Positions 1 to 6,720 of a stretch of 8,935 bases of DNA are shown here, piece by piece. Every line of letters begins with the position of its first letter. Position 1 is the stretch's first letter. The position numbers and the translations under genes are program-made. The stretch covers positions 1 through 8,935 of the forward strand of contig DAOWFB010000169.1 in the NCBI GenBank assembly GCA_030638205.1, read 5' to 3'. The notes beneath the pieces were generated by a model, which was given only the letters and a program-made list of their open reading frames with translations, searched no databases and was not told the origin of the DNA. Origin of the DNA: Thalassospiraceae bacterium. Lineage in GTDB: Bacteria > Pseudomonadota > Alphaproteobacteria > Rhodospirillales > Magnetovibrionaceae.

Positions 1-155
1 ACACGGGTCTTGCCGGTTCCGGCGCCAGCCAGCACCAGCACCGGGCCGTCAATGTTTTCTACCGCTTCAAGCTGGCTTTCATTTAGACCCTCAAGATGTT
101 TGGCAGTGGTAGTCGCTGGCTCTGGGGCATCTGTTATTTCAAATGGATCGTTCAT
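1..155 (-). CDS. uvrD: UvrD/PcrA-type ATP-dependent DNA helicase, N-terminal fragment (runs off left edge)
   Basis: Only the first 51 codons lie in the window; the gene reads leftward from ATG at 155-153. Superfamily 1A helicases of this type unwind DNA 3' to 5' with ATP during nucleotide excision repair, mismatch repair and removal of blocked replication intermediates. Seen here: a short variable leader of about 20 residues, then a Q-motif-like LNESQ (residues 24-28), then VLVLAGAGTGKTRV, whose AGAGTGKT (43-50) is the Walker A motif with Lys49 and Thr50 to bind ATP. This order and spacing is that of the UvrD/PcrA/Rep start. An AAGGCGG sequence lies about 5 bases before the ATG. It sits 41 bases behind the CLC gene on the same strand, so co-transcription is likely. 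PcrA, Rep or a close paralogue cannot be excluded from so short a piece, so the symbol is tentative. Confidence 0.85.
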   Translation of the reverse strand, partial: MNDPFEITDAPEPATTTAKHLEGLNESQLEAVENIDGPVLVLAGAGTGKTR

Positions 156-196
156 TGTGCCGCCTTATATAGCACGGCTAGAAACCCAAGCCATCT

Positions 197-1969
197 TTAA
201 ACATCGTGTTCTTCGTGGCGGCTTTCAAGCAATGCACGGTTGTATGCAGCAATAACGTGGCGTTCATCAACCACACCTTCCATATGCATGGTGGTGCTAT
301 CGGTTACAACTGCAATAAGCGATTCGCCCACATCATTCATAACCTTCAATGTTTTTTCCAGATCGTCATCGGGCCTTAATGTCGGTGGATTGAGGCGAGC
401 CACATCGCCAGCATTAATAAGATTATCCAAATCAGGGTCAAACGCGGTTTCGCTAAGGTCGGCCAAGGTTATGGTTCCGATTAAATGACCATCATCTGCA
501 ACTACAAAAAGTTCGCCAGTAAGCGAAAGTTGCAACTGTTGCCTTAACCCCGGCAGGGTAACGTTAGGTGCTATTGTTTCTGCTTCGATTTTCATTACGC
601 TTGCCACCCGCCCGGCCCTAAGCAAACTGCTTTCAAACCCACCTTTGAGGTCAAGCCCGCGTCGTTCTAGCTGAGAAGTAAAAAATGTTCGTCCATGCAG
701 GTGGCGAAACACCCCAGTTGAAACGACTACCGCCAGCATAACCGCCAAGGTTAATTCATAATCACTAGTCATTTCAAAAATTATCAATGCGGTGGAAATG
801 GGCGCACCCAATGTTGCCGCCGCCACCGCGCCCATGCCAATAAGTGAATATGCACCAATGTCAGCACCAATGTCAGGAAATATTCCGGAGACAATAATTC
901 CGTAGGCACCGCCAAGCACCGCACCAATTACCAGCGAAGGAGAAAATATCCCACCGCCAAAACCAAAGCCCAATGATATTGCGGTGGCCACAATTTTACC
1001 GACCAAAACTAAAAGCAACACCGTAAGTGTAAAATTACCAATTAATGCTTGCTCGGTTGCGCCGTAACCAACGCCAATAATCTGCGGCAACCACACTGCC
1101 ATTATGCCAATAGCTAATCCACCAACGCCTGGGCGAAGCCATGATGGTAGTGGAATTTTTTCTGATAAGTCCTGCGCGTTTATTATGCCCCTGACCAAAG
1201 CGCTGGCAACAAGGCCAGCAACAACACCAAGAATAATAAATGCGGGAAATTCAAGGTAAGACGTGATGGCATGAGGCGGCAGGGTAAAAGCCGGGAAATC
1301 GCCAAAATATGCTCTGGAAATTGCGGTTCCGGTAACGCTTGCTATTACCACCGGGGCAAATGCTTTTAGCGCGTAATGGCCAATAACCACTTCATTGGCA
1401 AATAGTGCGCCTGCTATGGGTGCATTAAATGAACCGGCAACCGCCGCTGCCACGCCACAACCCAAAAGCGTTCGGGAAATGGAGCGGGTTAGCTTTAATC
1501 GCTTTGCAATATTAGCGGCCAATGCCGCACCCAAATGCACCACTGGCCCTTCGCGCCCAACCGATGCGCCGGAACCAATGGAAATTGCATTTATTACTGC
1601 GGCACGCAAGCCATCGCTTAACGACATGCGGCCACCCTTTAATGCATTTGCCTCAATAACATCGGCAACGCCCTGGGGGCGATTTTCAGGCAAGCCAATA
1701 CGCACAAGAATACCGACAATCAACCCGCCCACCACTGGCGGCCAAACTATCTGCCACCACTCAAGCCCAGCAAGATGAAGAAAAAGTCGCTCACTATCGG
1801 TACCAAAAAATGCATCTTGAAAAAAAGATATGCCTTCGCGAAAGCCAATAACCGCACCGCCGGAAAGAATGCCAACTACAAAGGCTAAAACAGCCAAAAT
1901 CATCTGGTCATTTCCAATAATGGAACGAACAGCTGAAAATGTATTATCGGTTATAGATTTAAACTTCAT
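197..1969 (-). CDS. CLC-family chloride transporter/channel with C-terminal CBS domain pair
   Basis: This 590-residue inner-membrane protein belongs to the CLC family, which moves Cl- and similar anions either as H+-coupled exchangers or as channels. The membrane core covers about residues 20-430. GREGP at 138-142 carries the external gating glutamate (Glu140); GGIFSPS at 339-345 matches the GxFxP anion-binding loop. The GSGIP-like loop is replaced by RPQGV (97-101), putting Gln99 where E. coli ClcA has the central serine. The sequence FNAPIAGALFANEV (181-194) has Val194 at the position of the internal proton glutamate (Glu203 of E. coli ClcA). The Tyr445 position appears to be Phe (429/430). 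Residues about 455-580 form two CBS repeats, a cytosolic nucleotide-sensing module absent from E. coli ClcA. ATG at 1969-1967 is preceded by AGGG. It lies 33 bases behind the diguanylate cyclase gene. Family is certain; channel versus exchanger is open. Confidence 0.95.
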   Translation of the reverse strand: MKFKSITDNTFSAVRSIIGNDQMILAVLAFVVGILSGGAVIGFREGISFFQDAFFGTDSERLFLHLAGLEWWQIVWPPVVGGLIVGILVRIGLPENRPQGVADVIEANALKGGRMSLSDGLRAAVINAISIGSGASVGREGPVVHLGAALAANIAKRLKLTRSISRTLLGCGVAAAVAGSFNAPIAGALFANEVVIGHYALKAFAPVVIASVTGTAISRAYFGDFPAFTLPPHAITSYLEFPAFIILGVVAGLVASALVRGIINAQDLSEKIPLPSWLRPGVGGLAIGIMAVWLPQIIGVGYGATEQALIGNFTLTVLLLVLVGKIVATAISLGFGFGGGIFSPSLVIGAVLGGAYGIIVSGIFPDIGADIGAYSLIGMGAVAAATLGAPISTALIIFEMTSDYELTLAVMLAVVVSTGVFRHLHGRTFFTSQLERRGLDLKGGFESSLLRAGRVASVMKIEAETIAPNVTLPGLRQQLQLSLTGELFVVADDGHLIGTITLADLSETAFDPDLDNLINAGDVARLNPPTLRPDDDLEKTLKVMNDVGESLIAVVTDSTTMHMEGVVDERHVIAAYNRALLESRHEEHDV

Positions 1970-2002
1970 CGACCCTGATCAAATACCCTTTGGTCAATAA
2001 TT

Positions 2003-3073
2003 TTAGTCAAAACTAAGGGCATCTTTTTCCATATCTACCTGACTAACAACTCGGTTGCGGCCAAGATTTTTTGCCGTATAAAGCGCCTGATCAGCACGGC
2101 CAATAAAATCTGACATTTTCTCGCCAAAATCAAACTGGGCTATGCCTGCTGAAATGGTAACCTTGCCAAGGTCTGTATTGGTCTGGCGATTTATAAGTTT
2201 TTTGGTTGAAATGCGCGTGCGGATTGATTCACCAACCGAATAGGCGCCATCAAGGTTTGTTCCGGGAAGTATGATTGCAAATTCTTCGCCACCGTATCGG
2301 GCGGCAATATCAGTTCCCTTTACCGATTTGGCCAGGGTTCCCGCCAGCAACTTCAAAACCTCGTCGCCAACCTGATGACCAAAGGTATCGTTGAATTTTT
2401 TAAATAAATCTATATCCACCATCATCAATGATAAGTCTTCGCCGCTTTCCATTGCATCGCGGGCGGCGCGGCGCAATTCCATATCAAACATCTTGCGGTT
2501 GGAAATTCCGGTTAATGCATCGGTCAATGTTTCTTTACGCATGTCTTCAAGGTCTTCGCGTAACTGGCTAACTTCGGAAGTGGAATCGGTTAATTTTTGT
2601 TCCAACCGATTATTTATATCTTCCATTTTTTGGGTTTCATTTAAAACCCTGCCAATTACTTCTTTAAGCCCAGCGGGTTCATCTGCGACAGAAAGTTCAC
2701 CGGTGGCAGCATGCAATGTCTCACCATACTTTGTTACACCTTCGCCAGTTTCGCCAATATAATTCATGATATTTCTTAGTTCTTCATTTATACGCTCTGC
2801 CGTTTCATGCAGGGCATCATCTTCGATACTGGTTGCAAAAAACCTATCGTGGATATCCCTGCTTATGGAATTGGTTATTTCCTGTTTGTTATCGACCAAT
2901 ATGGAAATCATGTGTGAAAGGTTCGGGTTGCGACCGGCAATATGGGTGTACCAGACCAGAAAATTTTCGGGCGTTGGTGCAACCGAACTGATTGTCATGC
3001 CTATCAAGGCTGCCTTGGCAAATTCAAGCGCCTGTTCAAATGAATCAGATGTGGAAAGCTTAGCTGTAGACAT
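2003..3073 (-). CDS. Soluble GGDEF-domain diguanylate cyclase
   Basis: This 356-residue cytosolic protein should condense two GTP into cyclic di-GMP, the second messenger for the switch between motile and attached life. Residues about 10-60 carry the conserved motif around PTPENFLVWYTHIAGRNP (34-50), an N-terminal region I recognise from alphaproteobacterial cyclases without membrane segments. Residues about 140-180 look like a coiled coil or signalling helix, ending in the usual DALTGISNR (185-193) at the GGDEF domain start. Catalytic features are present: Asp220 in VDIDLFKKFND for metal binding, and GGEEF at 261-265, an active variant of GGDEF. The inhibitory I-site RxxD is degraded: the matching position reads KGTD (252-255), so product inhibition may be weak. 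GAAGAGG lies 4 bases before the ATG at 3073-3071. It is the first gene of the leftward set. The signal it senses is not visible. Confidence 0.93.
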   Translation of the reverse strand: MSTAKLSTSDSFEQALEFAKAALIGMTISSVAPTPENFLVWYTHIAGRNPNLSHMISILVDNKQEITNSISRDIHDRFFATSIEDDALHETAERINEELRNIMNYIGETGEGVTKYGETLHAATGELSVADEPAGLKEVIGRVLNETQKMEDINNRLEQKLTDSTSEVSQLREDLEDMRKETLTDALTGISNRKMFDMELRRAARDAMESGEDLSLMMVDIDLFKKFNDTFGHQVGDEVLKLLAGTLAKSVKGTDIAARYGGEEFAIILPGTNLDGAYSVGESIRTRISTKKLINRQTNTDLGKVTISAGIAQFDFGEKMSDFIGRADQALYTAKNLGRNRVVSQVDMEKDALSFD

Positions 3074-3194
3074 ATAACCTCTTCTCGTAACAAACGATGG
3101 TCAAAGGTAGCAGATGGATAATGCCGATGGGCCCCGACACCCCCTCTGTTTCCATAAAAACCTGACCCTTGGCAATTCCCCTGCCCAATTCATG

Positions 3195-3200
3195 TATAAT
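3195..3200 (+). promoter_or_regulatory. Perfect -10 hexamer TATAAT with distant TTGGCA
   Basis: TATAAT at 3195-3200 is an exact -10 consensus. The nearest -35-like sequence is TTGGCA at 3169-3174, giving a 20-base spacer, longer than the usual 16-18. If used, it would start a transcript with a leader of about 160 bases ahead of the glycosyltransferase. Weak candidate. Confidence 0.25.
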
Positions 3201-3221
3201 CGCCGTTTTCCAACATTGATG

Positions 3222-3240
3222 CAATATGGGAACAATATGG
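3222..3240. repeat. Direct repeat CAATATGG, 11-base period
   Basis: CAATATGG occurs at 3222-3229 and again at 3233-3240, with starts 11 bases apart, about one helical turn. It lies just downstream of the TATAAT at 3195-3200, a position suited to a regulator binding one face of the helix. Two 8-base copies can arise by chance, so function is only a possibility. Confidence 0.3.
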
Positions 3241-3285
3241 TCCTTAAACGGGGTGGAACATGGGGGCTAACGGGTGTAAAAGCTA

Positions 3286-3307
3286 TTGCCATAAGGACTT
3301 TTGGCAA
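3286..3307. repeat. Inverted repeat TTGCCA-N10-TGGCAA, possible operator
   Basis: The arms TTGCCA (3286-3291) and TGGCAA (3302-3307) are perfect complements separated by 10 bases, giving a 22-base dyad typical in size of a dimeric regulator site. The left arm doubles as a -35-like sequence for TATAAC at 3311-3316 (spacer 19). It is 60-80 bases upstream of the glycosyltransferase start. No regulator gene in the window points to it. Confidence 0.3.
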
Positions 3308-3330
3308 AATTATAACCGCCCGATCAGGTA

Positions 3331-3359
3331 TTGGGCACTTGGGTACAGTGGTATTTAAT
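3331..3359 (+). promoter_or_regulatory. Candidate promoter giving a leaderless transcript for the glycosyltransferase operon
   Basis: TTGGGC (3331-3336, 3 of 6 to the -35 consensus) and TTTAAT (3354-3359, 5 of 6 to the -10 consensus) are separated by exactly 17 bases. Transcription starting about 7 bases beyond the -10 would begin at about 3366, virtually on the ATG at 3368. That would explain why this gene has no Shine-Dalgarno sequence. A competing -10, TATAAC at 3311-3316, would give a leader of about 45 bases. Confidence 0.3.
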
Positions 3360-3367
3360 TAAATATA

Positions 3368-4150
3368 ATGTCTAAATCTATTCTAAATCCCCAGTTCGAA
3401 CTTGCCGTTGTTGTGCCGGTACACAACGAAGAGCTTAACATTCGCCCTTTGGTCGAAGAAATTGCTGCCGCCCTTGACGGCAAAACTGATTATCAAATTG
3501 TTTATGTTGATGATGGCAGCCGCGATAAAACCCCAGAACGGCTTTTAGATCTGGCAAAAGAACATCCGCGCATGTGTATTGTCCGGCAAATAAATTGTTG
3601 CGGCCAAAGTGCTGCGGTTGCAACCGGAGTGAAATCAGCAAATGCAAAATTTATTGCAACGCTGGATGGTGACGGGCAAAACGACCCTGCTGATATTCCA
3701 AGTCTTCTGGATACACTTAAAAATGCAGATGATGCAGATTTATTATTGGTTGCTGGCTGGCGGACCAAACGCAAAGATACCGAATGGAAACGCCTGCAAT
3801 CACGAATTGCCAATGCGGTTCGATCAAAACTTTTAGGCGATGAAACGCCTGATACCGGGTGCGGGTTAAAAGTATTTACTAGGCTTGCATTTCTCGACAT
3901 GCCGCGGTTCGACCATATGCACCGTTTTTTACCGGCACTGATGATAAGGCGCGGCGGAAAGGTTATTTCGGTTGAGGTCAACCACCGCCAACGTGAACGC
4001 GGCATTTCCAAATATGGAATGTGGGGTCGGCTGAAAGTTGGCATCGTTGATATATTTGGCGTTATGTGGTTGCGCTCACGCGGATCAAAACCTCAAATTG
4101 AAATTGTTCGCGCTTCAAAATCAGGGCCAAAATCAGAAAGAGAATCGTAA
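3368..4150 (+). CDS. Family 2 glycosyltransferase, polyprenyl-phosphate sugar synthase type (DPM1/ArnC-like)
   Basis: This 260-residue GT-A enzyme most likely transfers a sugar from a nucleotide donor to undecaprenyl phosphate on the cytoplasmic face of the inner membrane. Seen: VVVPVHNEE (14-22) at the start of the Rossmann-like fold, VDDGS (47-51), the metal-binding DGDGQNDP (100-107), DTGCGLK (162-168), and HRQRERGISKYG (206-217), the RxxxGxSKY signature of the dolichol-phosphate mannosyltransferase group. Unlike ArnC or GtrB it lacks two full C-terminal membrane helices; only a short hydrophobic patch (about 224-235) remains, so membrane contact is probably peripheral. ATG 3368 is the first start after an in-frame TAA at 3356-3358, and no Shine-Dalgarno precedes it. 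It overlaps the next gene as TAATG. The sugar cannot be read from sequence; mannose, galacturonate or aminoarabinose derivatives are all possible. Confidence 0.9.
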   Translation: MSKSILNPQFELAVVVPVHNEELNIRPLVEEIAAALDGKTDYQIVYVDDGSRDKTPERLLDLAKEHPRMCIVRQINCCGQSAAVATGVKSANAKFIATLDGDGQNDPADIPSLLDTLKNADDADLLLVAGWRTKRKDTEWKRLQSRIANAVRSKLLGDETPDTGCGLKVFTRLAFLDMPRFDHMHRFLPALMIRRGGKVISVEVNHRQRERGISKYGMWGRLKVGIVDIFGVMWLRSRGSKPQIEIVRASKSGPKSERES

Positions 4151-4854
4151 TGAGAACAGGTGTAATCTTGCGCGGCGTTGTTATGATAGCAACGCTGGCG
4201 TTGCTTGGTTTCCTGTTTCAGGCAAGCGATATAAATAGTGCGCTCGACGAAGGCTGGATCGAAGCCAACATCATGGGCCGCGGCCTCATGGGTGAGCTTT
4301 TGTTTTTGGGCATGGCAACATTTATTACCGCCATCGGCCTGCCCCGCCAAGTAATAGGGTTTCTTGGTGGTTATGCCTTTGGTCTTGCCATGGGGACATT
4401 TCTTGCGTTAGCCGGAACCGTGCTTGGTTGCGTTATTGCATTTTATTACGCTCGCCTGCTTGGCCGCGCACCATTACAACGACGGTTCTCCGGCAGAATT
4501 CGCAGTCTTGATAATTTTCTCCATGACAATACTTTCTCCATGACGCTGCTTGTCCGCATGTTGCCCGTGGGCTCCAACGTTGCAACCAATTTGGCAGCCG
4601 GGGTTTCTTCTGTAAAATCTGCCCCGTTTATTGGCGGTTCAGCCATTGGCTACCTGCCGCAAACTTTAATATTTGCACTAGCTGGCAGCGGGGTTGCGGT
4701 TGACCCGGCACTGCGCATTAGCCTTAGCGTTATTTTGTTTGTTCTTTCAGGTTTCTTAGGTGTTTATCTATATCGTCATTTCCGTCATGGCAAATCTTTG
4801 GGCAAATCGCTAGACGCGGAAATTGATAAAGAAATTGGCGAAATTGATGAATAG
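4150..4854 (+). CDS. VTT-domain (TVP38/TMEM64, DedA-like) integral membrane protein
   Basis: This 234-residue inner-membrane protein belongs to the VTT/SNARE-associated superfamily. Members include DedA proteins, some of which recycle undecaprenyl phosphate across the membrane, and eukaryotic lipid scramblases. Seen: an N-terminal helix (about 6-24), then a re-entrant-like hydrophobic stretch with GLPRQVIGFLGGYAFG (63-78), a second around 80-103 ending in the conserved GR (105-106), and VRMLPVGSNVATNLAAG (135-151), which carries the conserved arginine-proline signature (Arg136, Pro139). Two more helices follow (about 158-180 and 189-208), then a charged cytoplasmic tail. Its ATG shares one base with the upstream stop (TAATG), indicating translational coupling. 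Lying between a lipid-sugar synthase and a lipid-sugar-using transferase, it is a candidate transporter for the carrier or its sugar-loaded form. That role is inference. Confidence 0.88.
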   Translation: MRTGVILRGVVMIATLALLGFLFQASDINSALDEGWIEANIMGRGLMGELLFLGMATFITAIGLPRQVIGFLGGYAFGLAMGTFLALAGTVLGCVIAFYYARLLGRAPLQRRFSGRIRSLDNFLHDNTFSMTLLVRMLPVGSNVATNLAAGVSSVKSAPFIGGSAIGYLPQTLIFALAGSGVAVDPALRISLSVILFVLSGFLGVYLYRHFRHGKSLGKSLDAEIDKEIGEIDE

Positions 4855-6553
4855 CAACACCCGCTCTGGCCCTAATGATATGTGGCTTACGGTTCTTTTG
4901 TGGATGGTTCTGGCGGTCGGCGCAATTATCATGCGCCCGCTACTGCCCATTGATGAAACCCGTTACCTGACAGTTGCATGGGAAATGCACACCAGCGGAT
5001 CATACATGGTGCCGCATCTAAATGGCGAACTTTACAGCCACAAACCACCATTGCTGTTCTGGTTGATTAATATTGGTTGGGCAATTTTTGGTGTTTCAAC
5101 CGAATGGGCGCGTTTGGTTGCGCCATTATTTGGGCTTGGTTCATTATGGTTGACCGCAAAAATGGCAAACGCCCTTTGGCCCGATGTAAGCAAAGATGTT
5201 TTATCAATGCGCCGTGGGTTAGCCCCATTAATATTGCTTAGCGGTGTTTATTGGTCGGTATTTTCAACCATGACCATGTTTGACATGATGCTGGCTTTTT
5301 CAACCCTTGTCAGTTTGTTAGGTGTGGTTGGTGGCTGGCGGGCATATGTTAACAACAACAGCTCTTGGGATTTTTGGAAAAATGTTGCCCTAATTGGAAT
5401 TGGCCTTGGCCTTGGAGGGTTATCAAAAGGGCCTGCCATACTTTTACATGTGTTGCCGGTTTATTTATTGGCGCCGTTTTGGGGGCCGCTATTAACCGGA
5501 GAAAAACCCAAAAGCTGGGTTAAATGGTACACATCAGTTCCCATTGCAATTTTAATCGGTGTTGGCATTGCCCTTTGCTGGGCCATACCGGCGGCCATAA
5601 TAGGCGGGCCTGAATACCGTGATGCAATATTTGTCGGGCAAACCGCAGGGCGAATGGTAAAATCATTTGCCCATCAACGCCCGCCTTGGTGGTTTTTACA
5701 ATATCTACCGTTGTTATTATTGCCGTGGTTTGCATGGCCACGCCTGTGGCGAGCGGTTGGATTTAAAAAAAGCTGGCGCGAAAAAACAGGATTTCGTGCA
5801 TCGTTAACAGATGGCGGTGTGCGGTTCCTTGTCATTTGGTTTGGGGTAACGCTGGTTGCATTTTCAGCAATTTCAGGAAAGCAGCTGCATTACCTGTTAC
5901 CGGAATTTCCTGCCATTGCGCTTTTTGTGAGCTTTCTTTTAAGCAACATTAAAAAATCCGAAAATAAAACAACATCCAAACGCAAACACATGGTTCCGGC
6001 ATTGGTGCTGGCGGCGTTGGCCGGCATAATATTGCTGGCATGGGCGGCATTACCCATAATTGAAACTTATGTTCCGCGCATGCCTAGCTGGGCATATGAG
6101 GCAGCGCCCATATGGATGGTGCCGGCATTATTGTTAGCAGTTGGCGCGGCCTTTGTATCAGTTCCTGATATCCGTTCCGAAGTTCGCATAATTGCCATAA
6201 CCGCAGCCTCGGTAATTGTTTTTACCCACATGGCAGCCGCACCGGCATTGCGCCATGCCTATGACCTCAGCTTTCCGGCCCAGATAATTTCTGACTGGCA
6301 AAATGATGGGAAAAAGATGGCCTATGTGGGTAAATACCACGGCGAGTTTCACTTTCTTGGCCGTTTGGAAAAACCATTGCTGGTGCTGCCCCATATGGCA
6401 GCGGCCATTAAATGGGCAGACGAAAACCCCGATGGCATTATCATAGACGTGGTCCGGCAAAGCGAAATAAAGGCCGACCCAATCGCCTTTTTCCCCTATC
6501 GCGGCAAATATCTGGTCGTGTGGGAAGCCCGCAGCCTAAAAAACGTCAAATAA
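4847..6553 (+). CDS. ArnT-like (GT83) membrane glycosyltransferase using a polyprenyl-phosphate sugar
   Basis: This 568-residue protein has about 12-13 hydrophobic segments to residue 467 and a soluble C-terminal domain of about 100 residues, the architecture of ArnT/PMT-type GT-C enzymes. These take a sugar from an undecaprenyl-phosphate donor and attach it on the periplasmic side, classically to lipid A. Seen: the first-loop acidic pair PIDETRY (Asp36, Glu37), GELYSHKPPLLFW (60-72) with the Lys66-Pro-Pro signature of ArnT, SKGPA (193-197) and GKQLHYLLPEFP (344-355). I chose ATG 4847, which overlaps the preceding stop as ATGAATAG. A TTG at 4823 would add eight residues and overlap 32 bases, and looks less likely. 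The Shine-Dalgarno sequence is weak, consistent with coupling. The operon position after a GT2 and a VTT gene supports use of the same lipid-linked sugar. The acceptor (lipid A, core, protein or other glycan) is unknown. Confidence 0.9.
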   Translation: MNSNTRSGPNDMWLTVLLWMVLAVGAIIMRPLLPIDETRYLTVAWEMHTSGSYMVPHLNGELYSHKPPLLFWLINIGWAIFGVSTEWARLVAPLFGLGSLWLTAKMANALWPDVSKDVLSMRRGLAPLILLSGVYWSVFSTMTMFDMMLAFSTLVSLLGVVGGWRAYVNNNSSWDFWKNVALIGIGLGLGGLSKGPAILLHVLPVYLLAPFWGPLLTGEKPKSWVKWYTSVPIAILIGVGIALCWAIPAAIIGGPEYRDAIFVGQTAGRMVKSFAHQRPPWWFLQYLPLLLLPWFAWPRLWRAVGFKKSWREKTGFRASLTDGGVRFLVIWFGVTLVAFSAISGKQLHYLLPEFPAIALFVSFLLSNIKKSENKTTSKRKHMVPALVLAALAGIILLAWAALPIIETYVPRMPSWAYEAAPIWMVPALLLAVGAAFVSVPDIRSEVRIIAITAASVIVFTHMAAAPALRHAYDLSFPAQIISDWQNDGKKMAYVGKYHGEFHFLGRLEKPLLVLPHMAAAIKWADENPDGIIIDVVRQSEIKADPIAFFPYRGKYLVVWEARSLKNVK

Positions 6554-6580
6554 GCGCAAATATCCTTAAAAACTACCATT

Positions 6581-6612
6581 TTATGGCTGGTGGCCTTGAC
6601 AGGCGGCCATAA
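6581..6612. repeat. Inverted repeat enclosing the groESL -35 box
   Basis: TTATGGC (6581-6587) and GCCATAA (6606-6612) are perfect 7-base complements, extendable by a T-G and a G-C pair. They enclose the TTGACA at 6596-6601. It lies 28 bases after the stop of the ArnT-like gene, but no T-run follows on either strand, so it is not a standard intrinsic terminator. It may be a weak terminator, an operator or chance. Confidence 0.4.
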
Positions 6613-6623
6613 CCACCTTAAAT
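6595..6623 (+). promoter_or_regulatory. groESL heat-shock promoter (RpoH-like, also fits sigma70)
   Basis: CTTGACA begins at 6595. Read as an alphaproteobacterial RpoH promoter, CTTG (6595-6598) is followed after 18 bases by CTTAAAT (6617-6623), six of seven to CYTATNT. Read as a housekeeping promoter, TTGACA (6596-6601, perfect) and TTAAAT (6618-6623, 4 of 6) are 16 bases apart. Transcription would start about 6630, inside the CIRCE element, giving a leader of roughly 90 bases. Dual RpoH and HrcA control of groESL is known in Caulobacter. Confidence 0.75.
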
Positions 6624-6625
6624 CG

Positions 6626-6652
6626 CTAGCACTCAACGGGTGGGAGTGCTAA
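6626..6652. promoter_or_regulatory. CIRCE element, HrcA repressor operator
   Basis: CTAGCACTC (6626-6634), a nine-base spacer (6635-6643) and GAGTGCTAA (6644-6652) match the consensus TTAGCACTC-N9-GAGTGCTAA in 17 of 18 arm positions, the exception being the first base. The dyad lies directly behind the -10, so bound HrcA would block initiation. It predicts an hrcA gene elsewhere in the genome and derepression when GroEL is titrated by unfolded protein. Confidence 0.96.
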
Positions 6653-6720
6653 CAATCGCCCTTTCACCCTTTGATTTACCATTAATTTAATTGTTTCAAC
6701 AACTTCTAGGAGTTAACAAG

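Larger units (their letters stand above)
3074..3367. other. Divergent intergenic region, no convincing gene
   Basis: These 294 bases separate the leftward cyclase set from the rightward glycosyltransferase operon, so promoters for both directions should lie here. I see promoter-like hexamers on the plus strand (listed separately), an 11-base-spaced direct repeat and an inverted repeat. I see no tRNA and no terminator. For the leftward direction I found no good -35/-10 pair. Open frames on both strands (for example 3114-3362 plus, 82 codons) have rare-codon-rich, unrecognisable translations and are probably chance. Confidence 0.6.

Noticed and set aside
3331..3345. Sigma54-like TGGGCAC...TTGGGTAC
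   Set aside because: The spacing and the -12 element do not fit the GG-N10-GC pattern well.
3114..3362. 82-codon plus-strand frame with an AAAGG upstream, ending 5 bases before the glycosyltransferase
   Set aside because: The translation resembles nothing I know and uses codons rare in the neighbours (CGA, AGG, GGG). The frame overlaps promoter-like sequence and another chance frame on the minus strand (3101-3307).
3364..3369. Perfect TATAAT overlapping the glycosyltransferase ATG
   Set aside because: A start from here would fall inside the gene and remove the conserved first strand, and no suitable -35 was noted; AT-rich coincidence is likelier.
6581..6612. Intrinsic terminator for the glycosyltransferase operon
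   Set aside because: The stem is real but no T-run follows on either strand, and it overlaps the groESL promoter.
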